Positions 9,308 to 16,899 are shown, numbered from the stretch's first letter. The stretch is DNA of 28,327 nucleotides from CALKYB01 sp964510575 (GCA_964510575.1 CAZECN010000034.1:1-28327); one strand, 5' to 3'. The notes: a model not told the origin generated them from the sequence alone. Program-made: numbers and translations.

Positions 9308-9415
9308 AAATTTCGGCTTAGCTTCCATCTAGGCTAGATGGGTATACCTATTTTCTGGCCAAGCTTACGCTTGGCTTATACTGCGTCTATGCGAAATCCA
9401 GCAAAACCGAAATTT
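9308..9415. repeat. Nested inverted repeats (possible structured RNA or small mobile element)
   Basis: Outer arms AAATTTCGG (9308-9316) and CCGAAATTT (9407-9415) are perfect complements. They enclose two further perfect dyads: CCATCTAG/CTAGATGG (9325-9341, one central base) and GCCAAGC/GCTTGGC (9358-9375, loop TTAC). Folded as RNA this is a closed stem with two hairpin branches. No U-tract follows, so a simple terminator is unlikely. It could be a structured RNA, a set of protein-binding sites, or a miniature inverted-repeat element. Confidence 0.5.
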
Positions 9416-9467
9416 CAATGAGGCGCGGTATATAAATACTAGCATCTAGTCAATATGTTTTTTCTTG

Positions 9468-9490
9468 GCCACTGCTAGCGCCACTGCTAG
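9468..9490 (+). repeat. Tandem 12-bp direct repeat
   Basis: GCCACTGCTAG occurs at 9468-9478 and again at 9480-9490 with a 12-bp period, 40 bp upstream of the hydrolase start. It may be a regulator binding site or slippage. Confidence 0.6.
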
Positions 9491-9529
9491 GGTTCCCTCA
9501 TCCTCTTACAATAGTGCTCACTGTAAATA

Positions 9530-10288
9530 ATGAAAAGTATCCCTTCAAATCTAGATATAAAACAAACCAAAGGGAGTAATAGTGGAACTATATTGCTTTG
9601 TCATGGCTTGAATAATTGCCCTGAAGTGATGCACCCACTGAGGGATTCTCTATCTTCTTGTTTCTTTCAGGCTGCGAACCTGACCTTGGATGGACACTTT
9701 GGCCATCAAAAGACCTGTGATGGAAGCTTTGACCTTTGGCAGAAAAATATAGAAGATTCGGTTGCGTGGATTGAAAAAGACTCCGGTGGGCAAGACTTAG
9801 TTGGAATTGGTTACTCTCTAGGAGCAGCCATGCTGCTCAATCAGCAACAGAAATTCAATAGCTTCAGTAAACTAATATTAATTGCTCCTGCAATTTATAT
9901 TCGAGCCCGTTACGAAACAATTATGACCATCGCTTCTCCATTCAGACACTTTGGTCTTTCTGCTCCAAGCAAAAATCTAGAAGAGTACAGGTCATCTGGG
10001 CGCACGCATTTCAATTCCTATTTTGGGACTCTCAAAGCCAGCCGGACCGTACGTGATAGTAGAAAGTCAGTTTCAAACTGCCTGGTATTATGCAGCGATA
10101 AGGACGAATTGCTCGCAGTTAATAAAATTAGAAAATGGTGTCAAAATAACAAAGTGGAATACTGGCCAATACCCACACCTTACAATATCAACTGCAATCA
10201 TATGATAATCAATCAAGCTGAACTTGGAGAAAAGTTTTGGAGCGAAAAAATAACCAAAATAAATGGGTTTTTATTAAAACCCCTATAA
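9530..10288 (+). CDS. Alpha/beta hydrolase (serine hydrolase), small
   Basis: This 252-residue protein of the alpha/beta-hydrolase fold starts at ATG 9530, where no clear Shine-Dalgarno is visible. The oxyanion segment LLCHGLNN lies at 22-29. The nucleophile elbow GYSLGA (94-99) puts Ser96 at the active site. The acid is probably Asp191 in CSDKDELL, and the base is His223 in CNHMIIN. No signal peptide or lipobox is present, so it should be cytoplasmic. The layout resembles carboxylesterase/monoacylglycerol-lipase-like enzymes, but the substrate cannot be assigned. It is the only complete plus-strand gene in the window, a single cistron between two minus-strand operons, and converges on the LysM lipoprotein gene. 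The C-terminus overlaps an inverted repeat that may terminate that gene. Confidence 0.85.
   Translation: MKSIPSNLDIKQTKGSNSGTILLCHGLNNCPEVMHPLRDSLSSCFFQAANLTLDGHFGHQKTCDGSFDLWQKNIEDSVAWIEKDSGGQDLVGIGYSLGAAMLLNQQQKFNSFSKLILIAPAIYIRARYETIMTIASPFRHFGLSAPSKNLEEYRSSGRTHFNSYFGTLKASRTVRDSRKSVSNCLVLCSDKDELLAVNKIRKWCQNNKVEYWPIPTPYNINCNHMIINQAELGEKFWSEKITKINGFLLKPL
10255..10282 (-). terminator. Putative minus-strand terminator inside the end of the hydrolase gene
   Basis: GGGTTTT (10265-10271) and AAAACCC (10276-10282) form a 7-bp stem with a 4-nt loop. On the minus strand it is followed by ATTTATTTTG, a moderate U-rich tail. It lies about 45 nt beyond the stop of the LysM lipoprotein gene. Half the stem is A/T and the tail is broken, so the call is tentative. 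Confidence 0.45.
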
Positions 10289-10327
10289 GTTTAACTACAG
10301 CTGCCCTTTTCGGAAGTGCGATTAAGT

Positions 10328-10831
10328 CTACTGACTTAAAAGCTCGTCAAGAAGCTTATCCCTAGAAGAAGATTCTTCCTCGATTTTATTAGTCTCTGTT
10401 ACAACAGGCTCGACCACTGTCTCGCTTGCAGAAGATGTAGTATCAGCACTAGCGCTTGAATCTACCTCCGATGCCACATTAGCACTAGCCGGCTGAGTCC
10501 TTCTGGCAGATCGAACAGCCTTTTTAGGCAGTGGATCTGACTGAGATACAATCTCCATAGGTATCAAAATAATATCGCCTATCGATATTCTTTGGGGCTT
10601 TATAGATGAATTGACATCTGCAATTCTTTTCCAGTTATCAGTTCGTCCCGTATACCATCTAGCAATTAGACCTAGAGTCTCACCTGAATACTTCACTTCG
10701 TGCTGCATGTAACTAGGGCGAGAAACCTCTTCAACATAAAAGACCGGCTCTGGCACAACAACTTCTTCTTTAGAAGAGCAGGCTGTCGTAAACAAACCTG
10801 CGAAAGCTAATAGAAGGATTAATTTTCTCAT
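10328..10831 (-). CDS. LysM-domain lipoprotein
   Basis: From ATG 10831 the product has 167 residues. This start is preferred because it follows GGTGGAGAAG closely and gives a compact lipoprotein signal (MRKLILLLAFAGLFTTAC, lipidated Cys18). An upstream ATG at 10858 would add nine residues. A LysM-like domain follows at about 45-90: HEVKYSGETLGLIARWYTG, an NW segment, then IGDIILIP. LysM domains bind peptidoglycan or chitin-like glycans. The remaining 70 residues are Ser/Ala/Thr/Glu-rich and probably disordered, ending in RDKLLDELLSQ. The protein is expected to be tethered to a membrane facing the periplasm. It lies 49 nt after the Ser/Thr kinase gene and is probably the last gene of that operon, so it may act as a wall-sensing partner (inference). 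Confidence 0.85.
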   Translation of the reverse strand: MRKLILLLAFAGLFTTACSSKEEVVVPEPVFYVEEVSRPSYMQHEVKYSGETLGLIARWYTGRTDNWKRIADVNSSIKPQRISIGDIILIPMEIVSQSDPLPKKAVRSARRTQPASANVASEVDSSASADTTSSASETVVEPVVTETNKIEEESSSRDKLLDELLSQ

Positions 10832-10880
10832 CTTCTCCACCTGACTTAAAAACCCCATTGCAAAGGCTAATCTCCAAAAA

Positions 10881-12890
10881 CTATTTTAACGACTTGCTAA
10901 TTATACTTTTCACAACATCATTCTGCTCATCTTTAAGCATATCTATTAATTGATTTTCCAATCCAAAACGTTCGGCATACTTCACTGCAAACCCTCTTAC
11001 CAAATAATCCTCATGCTTCAATGCCAGCTGAGCCAGAGCAATTGATTCAGGCTCCGAACTATACGGGGATTTGGCTAACGTTTTTATAATTTGAATTTTG
11101 ACTGTTTCCTCAGCTCCCGAATATAATTTGCTGAGATAAGGAAGAAGGGTCAAGTCACCTCGCTCCCCAACTTCAGAAACCACAGCGACCAACTCGTTAC
11201 TACTAGAGCCTTTATCAGCTGACTCAACCATCCAAGCCAACTCTTGGCTACTCATCAGCCGATAGTTCTTATCTTTCAGCAACTGCAAATCTGGTTGACT
11301 AGGACCAGATGTTTCAACTAGAGCAGCTGAACTATCACTGGACGAATCTACTTGGCTAATAGAAGAACTTACTTCCCCAGTCGAATCATCTTGGATAGTC
11401 GTAGAATTTGCTTGGGAAACAGCCTGAACAGAGCGAATTATATCGTCTTCAGGATCCTCAACAATCAATTCCATAAACAAAAGTCCGACAATCAATCCGA
11501 AGAGACCAGTCATTGCCAAAGCACGAAGGGACTTTTTATACTTGCTTTGAATACTAGACTTCAAATGGGTTCTACTAGCATCCAGGTCTTGATAGTCAGA
11601 TGTACGCAATCGCTGACTGGCAACCGAAACATCCTCTTCTAATTCCGATTTATCAGCAACATTCTCATACTCTGAGTCAAAATCCTGATCATCTGAATCG
11701 AAATCCAGATCCTCCGAGTCAAGATCTCCCTCGTTCGCAGAAGGCGACATGCTCTTATCTGCCAGTTTTTTTAACTCTTCTTCAAACATTTCAAAACCAC
11801 CACAAATTGTGGCGGCAGCAACGTTCACCTCTGTTTCATGGTGTCCATTAGTTACTATCTCAACCTCGCTTCCACCTAGCTCTTTTTCATTTTCTTTCTT
11901 AGCGAGCTCAGAGTTAGGTCCAAGAAGATCTTCAAGACCTGAACTAGCTTCTTTCTCTACTTTACTTGTATTTTTAGATTGTTGCTCTGAGCCTTCACTA
12001 GAACTCCAGCGTTTTTTCGGGTCAAAATCAACTGCACCTGTTTCGCTAGCTTCAATAGAGAGTGATTCTGCGAGATCCGAAATAAAGTCAACGGCTTTGT
12101 CGTACCTATTATCTTGGTTTCGACTCATTGCTTTCTTTAAGGCAGCCTCAACTCCTTCAGGAAACTGTAAACCTAGTTTATTGAAAGTCACTGGATCATG
12201 CTGCATAATGTGACTAGCAACCTCACTGAAATCATCACCAGGGAAAGGTCTTGAGCCAGCCAAAATCTCAAAAGCCAGTACTCCTAGAGAAAAAATATCA
12301 GACTTACCAGATAGGTCCATTCCTCTAACCTGCTCCGGAGACATATAACCAGGAGTCCCCAGTAAAGTTCCAATTTGGGTCATTTTAACATCACAGACCT
12401 TAGCCACACCAAAGTCTAAAAGAAGGGGCTGATCCTGATTATTAATTAAAATATTGGCAGGTTTAATATCTCGGTGAATAACGCCCTTTGAATGAGCATA
12501 ATCAATAGCACTGGCAATTTGGAATAAGTAGTGAATGCATCGCAGAGGGTCTAACTTACCTCGTTTTTCAAGTATCTGATCAAGGGTTTCACCTTCAACA
12601 AATTCCATAACAATAAAAGGATTGCCAGCTTCAGTGTTACCTGTGTCAAAAACAGTAACTATGTTCGGGTGGCTAAGTTTCCCGGCTGACTGGGACTCCA
12701 TCTTAAATCTTTCCAGCAATTCTTGCTCTTTTGCGTCCAAGACTTCATCAAAAGTAGCGGTTGAGTTCAGAGTTTTAATAGCTACGTTTCGCCCGATCCC
12801 TGGATCAAGGGCCTTATAGACCACACCGGTGGCCCCCTTTCCTATGACACTCTTAACTTCGTATTTACCTATAGAATCGAAATCAGCCAT
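10881..12890 (-). CDS. Transmembrane Ser/Thr protein kinase with HEAT-like extracytoplasmic tail
   Basis: This is a 669-residue Hanks-type kinase. The glycine loop GKGATGVV is at 17-24, ATP-binding Lys39 is in VAIK, and the catalytic HRDIKPAN is at 139-146 (Asp141). The metal-binding DFG is at 159-161, followed by GTPGYMSPEQ (178-187) and DIFSLG (198-203), so all key residues are present. Thr171, Thr175 and Thr179 lie in the activation segment. A long low-complexity juxtamembrane region (about 285-445) contains tandem acidic heptads. A transmembrane helix lies at about 455-476. The C-terminal region outside the membrane has a Ser-rich linker and, from about 575, helical repeats resembling HEAT repeats rather than the usual PASTA domains. 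The gene is preceded by a small ORF ending 2 nt before its ATG and followed by the LysM lipoprotein gene. Confidence 0.93.
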   Translation of the reverse strand: MADFDSIGKYEVKSVIGKGATGVVYKALDPGIGRNVAIKTLNSTATFDEVLDAKEQELLERFKMESQSAGKLSHPNIVTVFDTGNTEAGNPFIVMEFVEGETLDQILEKRGKLDPLRCIHYLFQIASAIDYAHSKGVIHRDIKPANILINNQDQPLLLDFGVAKVCDVKMTQIGTLLGTPGYMSPEQVRGMDLSGKSDIFSLGVLAFEILAGSRPFPGDDFSEVASHIMQHDPVTFNKLGLQFPEGVEAALKKAMSRNQDNRYDKAVDFISDLAESLSIEASETGAVDFDPKKRWSSSEGSEQQSKNTSKVEKEASSGLEDLLGPNSELAKKENEKELGGSEVEIVTNGHHETEVNVAAATICGGFEMFEEELKKLADKSMSPSANEGDLDSEDLDFDSDDQDFDSEYENVADKSELEEDVSVASQRLRTSDYQDLDASRTHLKSSIQSKYKKSLRALAMTGLFGLIVGLLFMELIVEDPEDDIIRSVQAVSQANSTTIQDDSTGEVSSSISQVDSSSDSSAALVETSGPSQPDLQLLKDKNYRLMSSQELAWMVESADKGSSSNELVAVVSEVGERGDLTLLPYLSKLYSGAEETVKIQIIKTLAKSPYSSEPESIALAQLALKHEDYLVRGFAVKYAERFGLENQLIDMLKDEQNDVVKSIISKSLK
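11674..11730 (-). repeat. Degenerate 21-bp tandem repeat coding for acidic heptads in the kinase
   Basis: About three 21-bp units start at 11674, 11695 and 11716 on the plus strand. They encode DSEDLDF, DSDDQDF and DSEYENV in the juxtamembrane linker of the kinase (about residues 391-411). The repeat is in frame and may vary in copy number between strains. Confidence 0.7.
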
Positions 12891-12892
12891 GA

Positions 12893-12985
12893 CTAGTCTA
12901 CCCTAAATTCGATACCTAGCTTCTTATAGCCGAGGCATCTAACCATCTCTTCTGAGATCTCTACTATCCCTTTTTTCATCTTCAC
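12893..12985 (-). CDS. Candidate small ORF (about 30 residues) coupled to the kinase gene
   Basis: This open frame lies between the DUF4388 and kinase genes. It ends with TAG at 12895-12893, just 2 nt before the kinase ATG. Possible starts are TTG 13000, GTG 12985 (AAGG about 8 nt upstream, chosen) and ATG 12979. The product is rich in Lys and Glu: KMKKGIVEISEEMVRCLGY, then KKLGIEFRVD. It is short, charged and without a membrane segment. It may be a small protein or a leader that couples translation into the kinase, since the kinase ATG has only AGGG about 10 nt upstream. No family is recognised, and a chance frame of this length is possible. Confidence 0.4.
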   Translation of the reverse strand: MKMKKGIVEISEEMVRCLGYKKLGIEFRVD

Positions 12986-13029
12986 TTCTTTAACCTTCAA
13001 CTTAGTTCGTCTCGCTCATCCAGATAGCT

Positions 13030-14256
13030 CTAACGTACAGAGCCTGAAAAATCTCTGATAACAGACATCCATTGCTCAATCATACCCGGAACAACTAAAG
13101 CTAGGAAAAGAAAAAAACCTGCCAACACAAAGATTGACATGAATTCAAAAACCTTAGGCTCCATTAACCTAAAATTCATAGAAATAAAGCGATTTTGAGC
13201 TCTAGCGAACCCTGATAGTTCAGCAGCTACCGCCTGCTCTTCTTCTAATTTTCGTTGGCCAGCCTCTGACCAAGCTTTCCAAGCCTCATTCTTCTTTGCT
13301 CTATGACGCGCATCTCCGATTAGCTGATGAGGATACTGGTCACCCAACACTGCTTTCGCTTCTTCTTCAGTTCCCTTTACTACTTTTCCCTCAGGCCCAA
13401 CAAACTCAACCAATGAGTCTTCTACCATTTCAGCTTCCGCACCGGTTAGTTGGGTAGCAGCATCGGAAATCAGCTGCTCAACTTCCTCTTCTTTACTGTT
13501 ATCATCCTGCCCACTCTCAGGACTTTCAACGTCTCTCAACTTCAGCTCACCTGGAAGGTGTGGAGCGTCAACGTCTATAGATCCTGACTCAGCTAACTCA
13601 ACGACTATCTCTCTCAACTCTTTCTCGCAAAGAAGTGCTGAGTTGTAGACATTTTTAAAGTTATTCATCTGCCCAATGTGCTCGAAAACTTTGTATGTCA
13701 CAGGTTTTCTAGACTTTGGTCTAGACAACCTACTTAGTAAAGTTCTCACATCAGTTGTAGATCCAATTGTGTTTGCAAAACCCTCATCGGAGTCAGCCAT
13801 TTCAATAAGGTCTAACATCAAATGCCCAGGGGAGAGGTTCAACTCAAAATCATGCCCAAGTCTCACAATTCTTGGAGTAAATTTAAACTTACCAGTCTTA
13901 AAATTTCTTAGACGATGAAGTCTATCCAATTCGTAAGCTCTCTTAGCAGCAGCAAATTCTTCCCGGCTAACAATTGCTCCATCAATTAAATTATCTGCTA
14001 GTAGTTTAACTCCTACAGGCGACTTAACATAGGCCACAGCAAGCTTATCAGTAATCTTATTGGCAATCTTGAGCTTAGCCACGATGGCTACCGACAAAGG
14101 TCGCTTTGCATCTCGGACCTCCACAACTAGACCATCAGAAAGCAATACCTCCGTAATCTCACCACCAGACTCAATTTCCAACAAACCCTGTCTGCGACGA
14201 TAGGAGAGAGTACGAATCGTTGAGAAAAATTCTCCTTTTTCAAAATTACCTTCCAT
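13030..14256 (-). CDS. DUF4388 (PATAN-like) domain protein with C-terminal membrane anchor
   Basis: This is a 408-residue protein. The first about 55 residues match the DUF4388 pattern: an EKGEFFSTIRTLSYRRRQG segment, LLEIESGGEITEVLLSDGLVVEV, then a helical part. Residues about 85-145 continue with an IDGAIVSREEFAAAKR segment and KTGKFKFTP, recalling the helical repeats that follow DUF4388 in signalling proteins. The middle is Glu-rich and probably flexible, and a hydrophobic segment at about 374-395 anchors the C-terminus. The long cytoplasmic part implies an adaptor role. DUF4388 occurs beside response regulators and kinases in Deltaproteobacteria-type genomes; its ligand is unknown. It starts 1 nt after the stop of the TPR gene (ATG 14256, AGGAG upstream) and is followed by the small ORF and the kinase, pointing to one operon. 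Confidence 0.8.
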   Translation of the reverse strand: MEGNFEKGEFFSTIRTLSYRRRQGLLEIESGGEITEVLLSDGLVVEVRDAKRPLSVAIVAKLKIANKITDKLAVAYVKSPVGVKLLADNLIDGAIVSREEFAAAKRAYELDRLHRLRNFKTGKFKFTPRIVRLGHDFELNLSPGHLMLDLIEMADSDEGFANTIGSTTDVRTLLSRLSRPKSRKPVTYKVFEHIGQMNNFKNVYNSALLCEKELREIVVELAESGSIDVDAPHLPGELKLRDVESPESGQDDNSKEEEVEQLISDAATQLTGAEAEMVEDSLVEFVGPEGKVVKGTEEEAKAVLGDQYPHQLIGDARHRAKKNEAWKAWSEAGQRKLEEEQAVAAELSGFARAQNRFISMNFRLMEPKVFEFMSIFVLAGFFLFLALVVPGMIEQWMSVIRDFSGSVR

Positions 14257-14257
14257 T

Positions 14258-16096
14258 CTAGTTACCGCTCCTCACTGAACTCTCACGATTAAATAACAAA
14301 GTGAAAGAAGTAATTATAAGAAAGAGACCAACAGCTAAGATCAAAAAGAAACTTCCTTTCTCAAGGAAGAGATCTTTTGAAACCGGCAGTAGCTCAACTG
14401 GATTCTGATAAGCAATAATCACCAAGCTCGTCAAAACTCCTAAAAGCATGGCACCTAGCACAGGTTTGTTACCAGCAATCATTCCACCACATGGAAATCC
14501 ATGCCAAATTACAGATTTTCTCTTACCGAAAAATGAAGTGTTATCATGATTCTCAAGGTCATTCTCACCTTTACGAAATCGAATAAATAGACCTATAGAA
14601 AGCGTGAGCCCTCCAAGCAACAGTATCAGAGCAAAGCTTCCGCCCGTCATCAAGGAAGCATAGACCTTCTCTTTTCCATATAAAGAACCAGTTTGTAGTG
14701 GCTCTTCATCAGGCAGCACAGCACTACTACTTGGCACACGCTTAAAATATCGCTCAAGAAAACCATCGGCAGGTAGTGAGGCAAAAATCGGCACTGCGTC
14801 TGAACTCTTGAAGTCCTCTAACCATTCAATTTTTTCAGGGTTCAGATCAGCCGCTTTTTGATACATAGCTCTGTGCCCAACTGTATCCAAAGCTGCCATT
14901 TTAACTTGAGCATTATTATAATAGGCTTCAAAACTCCTTTCTCCAGATCTAAGAAGTTCTTCCAAAATTGCCCCTGCCTCAGTTTCCTTTGAACTCCTAA
15001 GATAAACAGCTGCCAAGTTCAGCTTGGCCTTTTTGTGCATATCTTCTTTCTTTCTAGTTTGATCAATTATCTTATTGAACACTTGCGCAGATAACTCATG
15101 GTCCCCTTCCTGACCAGCAATTTGCCCGTATAAAAAGAGAGGTACCAAGTCTCCTGGGTTTGCTTCTATAGACATGGCTAAAGCTCTTTTGTCCTGCGGC
15201 GCGTAGGTTCTATTATTTACATTCTCAACTGCGTAATTTAAGTCCAAAGCAAGTTGAGGCCCTACTCTCTCTGCGATTAGCATTCCTGAACCCCAACAAA
15301 TAACAGTGGCTCCTGCCAGAGCCGGCAACCATCTGCAGCTATGTAGAAAAAGGCCTAACAAAACCGACCAGACACAGACTGCAGGTAGAAGACCCAAGTA
15401 AAGAGGGCTAACTAAAACAATCAATGCCAGCACTGGTCCAAGAACCCCACGCAAGTTGAGGGGTATCATTTGCGAAATATTTGAAACTACAGACTCGGCA
15501 TTCCGAGCCAGCTGCAACAAAGCTGTAATAAACAAGGCAATCGTAAAAGCTGTTAAACCCACCAATAGAACATTCAAAAGTAGACTAGCCAACAGAGTTG
15601 GTGTCCTAGGTAACAAACCTATACTTCTAACAACCTTACCGATGGAAGCTCCATACCCTGTTACTTCTGAGAATCCAGCCGAAAGAAGGCTGACACGAGC
15701 ATCAAGGGGAGAAAGAGTGTCTGCCCAATGAATTAGAAATTTGGCACTATTGATATTCCCGCCCCGACTCTCCAATCTAGCTTGTCTTAATAAAGCAATT
15801 GAAAACTCTGTCAGGTTTAAGTATCCGTCTCTTGAAGCCTTGTCTCTGGCAGCTTGGAAGCTAACTGCAGCCTCGCCGGCTTTTTCATCGTTGTATAATG
15901 TAACACCCTTAAAAAATAGCTGACTTAAAGTCTCAGTTGAGGCCGGGTGCTCTGCTTTAGCTACGACCTTTTTCACTTTCTTTTTCTCTTCAAGATCTGA
16001 AAGTGCTACTGCGCCACCTTGCGCATGAGCAACCGTCGGTACCAGAATAAGGCCAAGTAATAAAAATTTAAAAATACGGCTATCAGCTATAAACAT
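14258..16096 (-). CDS. Secreted-start multi-pass membrane protein with TPR-like repeats
   Basis: From ATG 16096 the product has 612 residues. A TTG two codons upstream is less likely because the nearest AGG would sit too close. A signal-peptide-like start (AHA|Q at residue 25) is followed by helical repeats of the tetratricopeptide kind (about 57-145). Three or so transmembrane segments follow (about 167-195, 218-250, 257-275), then a second repeat region (about 315-425: LFLYGQIAGQEGDHELSAQVF, then AYYNNAQVKMAALD), a segment at 480-505, and two at 545-563 and 582-602. TPR repeats mediate protein contacts, so it may scaffold the DUF4388 protein and kinase encoded downstream (inference). No catalytic motif is seen. 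It is the first gene of the operon, and an inverted repeat lies in its leader. Confidence 0.75.
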   Translation of the reverse strand: MFIADSRIFKFLLLGLILVPTVAHAQGGAVALSDLEEKKKVKKVVAKAEHPASTETLSQLFFKGVTLYNDEKAGEAAVSFQAARDKASRDGYLNLTEFSIALLRQARLESRGGNINSAKFLIHWADTLSPLDARVSLLSAGFSEVTGYGASIGKVVRSIGLLPRTPTLLASLLLNVLLVGLTAFTIALFITALLQLARNAESVVSNISQMIPLNLRGVLGPVLALIVLVSPLYLGLLPAVCVWSVLLGLFLHSCRWLPALAGATVICWGSGMLIAERVGPQLALDLNYAVENVNNRTYAPQDKRALAMSIEANPGDLVPLFLYGQIAGQEGDHELSAQVFNKIIDQTRKKEDMHKKAKLNLAAVYLRSSKETEAGAILEELLRSGERSFEAYYNNAQVKMAALDTVGHRAMYQKAADLNPEKIEWLEDFKSSDAVPIFASLPADGFLERYFKRVPSSSAVLPDEEPLQTGSLYGKEKVYASLMTGGSFALILLLGGLTLSIGLFIRFRKGENDLENHDNTSFFGKRKSVIWHGFPCGGMIAGNKPVLGAMLLGVLTSLVIIAYQNPVELLPVSKDLFLEKGSFFLILAVGLFLIITSFTLLFNRESSVRSGN

Positions 16097-16132
16097 CTTC
16101 AAAACCTAAGGGCTAATAAAGCTCCAATAAAA

Positions 16133-16161
16133 AGTGCATTCCAAAGCAAGGATAATGCACT
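16133..16161 (-). promoter_or_regulatory. Attenuator-like hairpin in the leader of the TPR/kinase operon
   Basis: AGTGCATT (16133-16140) and AATGCACT (16154-16161) form a perfect 8-bp stem with a 13-nt loop. On the minus strand the stem is followed by TTTTTATT. This resembles an intrinsic terminator placed 37 nt before the ATG of the downstream gene. The HU-like gene already has its own terminator at 16280-16336, so this second one would stop transcripts starting between them. Confidence 0.45.
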
Positions 16162-16260
16162 AGACATCTTAGCAATCGTCCAAGCAGAGGATTTTCCTAA
16201 GAGAAAATATTAGGGCGAGATAAGTGACTAGAATGAAAAGGAAATTAGGGGCCAAATATC

Positions 16261-16285
16261 GGCTAATTAGCCTAAAAAAGGCTAA
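16261..16285. repeat. 12-bp palindrome plus extra half-site
   Basis: GGCTAATTAGCC (16261-16272) is a perfect palindrome. A further GGCTAA half-site at 16280-16285 overlaps the A-run of the HU terminator. It could be an operator for the downstream operon. It may also be a by-product of T-rich terminator sequence. Confidence 0.4.
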
Positions 16286-16336
16286 AAATAAAAAACTCAC
16301 CTCGGCTAGGCAAAAGAGCTCCAACCGAGGCGAGTT
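16280..16336 (-). terminator. Intrinsic terminator of the HU/IHF-like gene
   Basis: Arms at 16294-16305 (AACTCACCTCGG) and 16325-16336 (CCGAGGCGAGTT) pair over 12 bp, with a single G-U wobble in the minus-strand RNA. They are followed on the minus strand by TTTTTATTTTTAG. The hairpin begins 30 nt after the stop codon at 16366. Confidence 0.9.
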
Positions 16337-16365
16337 AATAAAGACTATGATATAAGCCTAGACTA

Positions 16366-16722
16366 CTATAATACAGCGTCTTTAAGAGCCTTATTAGGGC
16401 TTAGTCTCACCCGTTTCTTAGCAGAGATTCTAATTGGCTCACCAGTTTGCGGGTTTCTTCCCATTCTAGCCTTAGAATGCCTAACCTGTATCTTCCCGAT
16501 ACCTGGTAGAGGAATTTTATAGCCTTTCTTCAGAGCAACCTGAATCATTGTAGCGAAACTATTGTATACTTCTTTCGCTTGCTTCCGGTTATCTAACCCG
16601 CACGATGCTTGAACACAGTCAAAGAACTCTGTTTGGTTGTACTGAACTCCGTTTTTCGGCTTAACAAGCTTAGCTTGTGGTTTTGCCTTTGTAGTAGTTT
16701 TTTTCTTTTTTTTAGCTGGCAC
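16366..16722 (-). CDS. HU/IHF-family DNA-binding protein with lysine-rich N-terminal tail
   Basis: This 118-residue protein starts with GTG at 16722, with GGGAG about 10 nt upstream and no ATG in frame. Residues 1-24 form a basic tail (PAKKKKKTTTKAKPQAK). Residues about 28-118 form the HU/IHF core: a helical dimerisation part (NQTEFFDCVQ and KQAKEVYNSFATMIQVALKKG), the turn PLPGIGKIQV (71-80), and the DNA-embracing beta arm with GRNPQTGEPI (88-97), where Pro91 is the usual intercalating residue. It probably bends and compacts DNA. The tail resembles the histone-H1-like Lys/Ala tails found on some bacterial nucleoid proteins and should add non-specific DNA affinity. It is monocistronic: a 220-nt gap precedes it and a strong terminator follows. 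Confidence 0.92.
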   Translation of the reverse strand: MPAKKKKKTTTKAKPQAKLVKPKNGVQYNQTEFFDCVQASCGLDNRKQAKEVYNSFATMIQVALKKGYKIPLPGIGKIQVRHSKARMGRNPQTGEPIRISAKKRVRLSPNKALKDAVL

Positions 16723-16899
16723 TGTATTCGCTCTCCCAAAAAAACAATATTAAATTCGTCACTAAATGCTGGTATACAAGATTAGCTTCGCAACTAGATT
16801 ACCCAGATAAAGTGCAATTCTTTTACCAAAGACAATACTGGCCAAGGGGCGGCAACTCAAGTGAAAAATCGCTCAAAATGAGATTTTTAGGCAGCAAAC

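Larger units (their letters stand above)
9172..9529. other. Divergent intergenic region with nested inverted repeats
   Basis: The 358-nt gap lies between the minus-strand ABC operon and the plus-strand hydrolase gene. I see no coding frame and no tRNA. It holds the nested inverted repeats at 9308-9415, a tandem 12-bp repeat at 9468-9490 and a possible -10 box TACAAT at 9507-9512. That box would give the hydrolase a leader of only about 11 nt and no Shine-Dalgarno; its -35 is poor. Promoters of the ABC operon should also lie here, but none is convincing by eye. Confidence 0.6.

Noticed and set aside
9308..9415. tRNA or simple terminator reading of the nested repeats
   Set aside because: There is no acceptor, T-loop consensus or CCA end, and no T-tract after the outer stem on either strand.
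11749..12213. Open frame of 154 codons on the plus strand inside the kinase gene
   Set aside because: It is antisense to a kinase with intact motifs, is Ser/Leu-rich as expected from the complementary strand, and has no ribosome-binding site or family resemblance.
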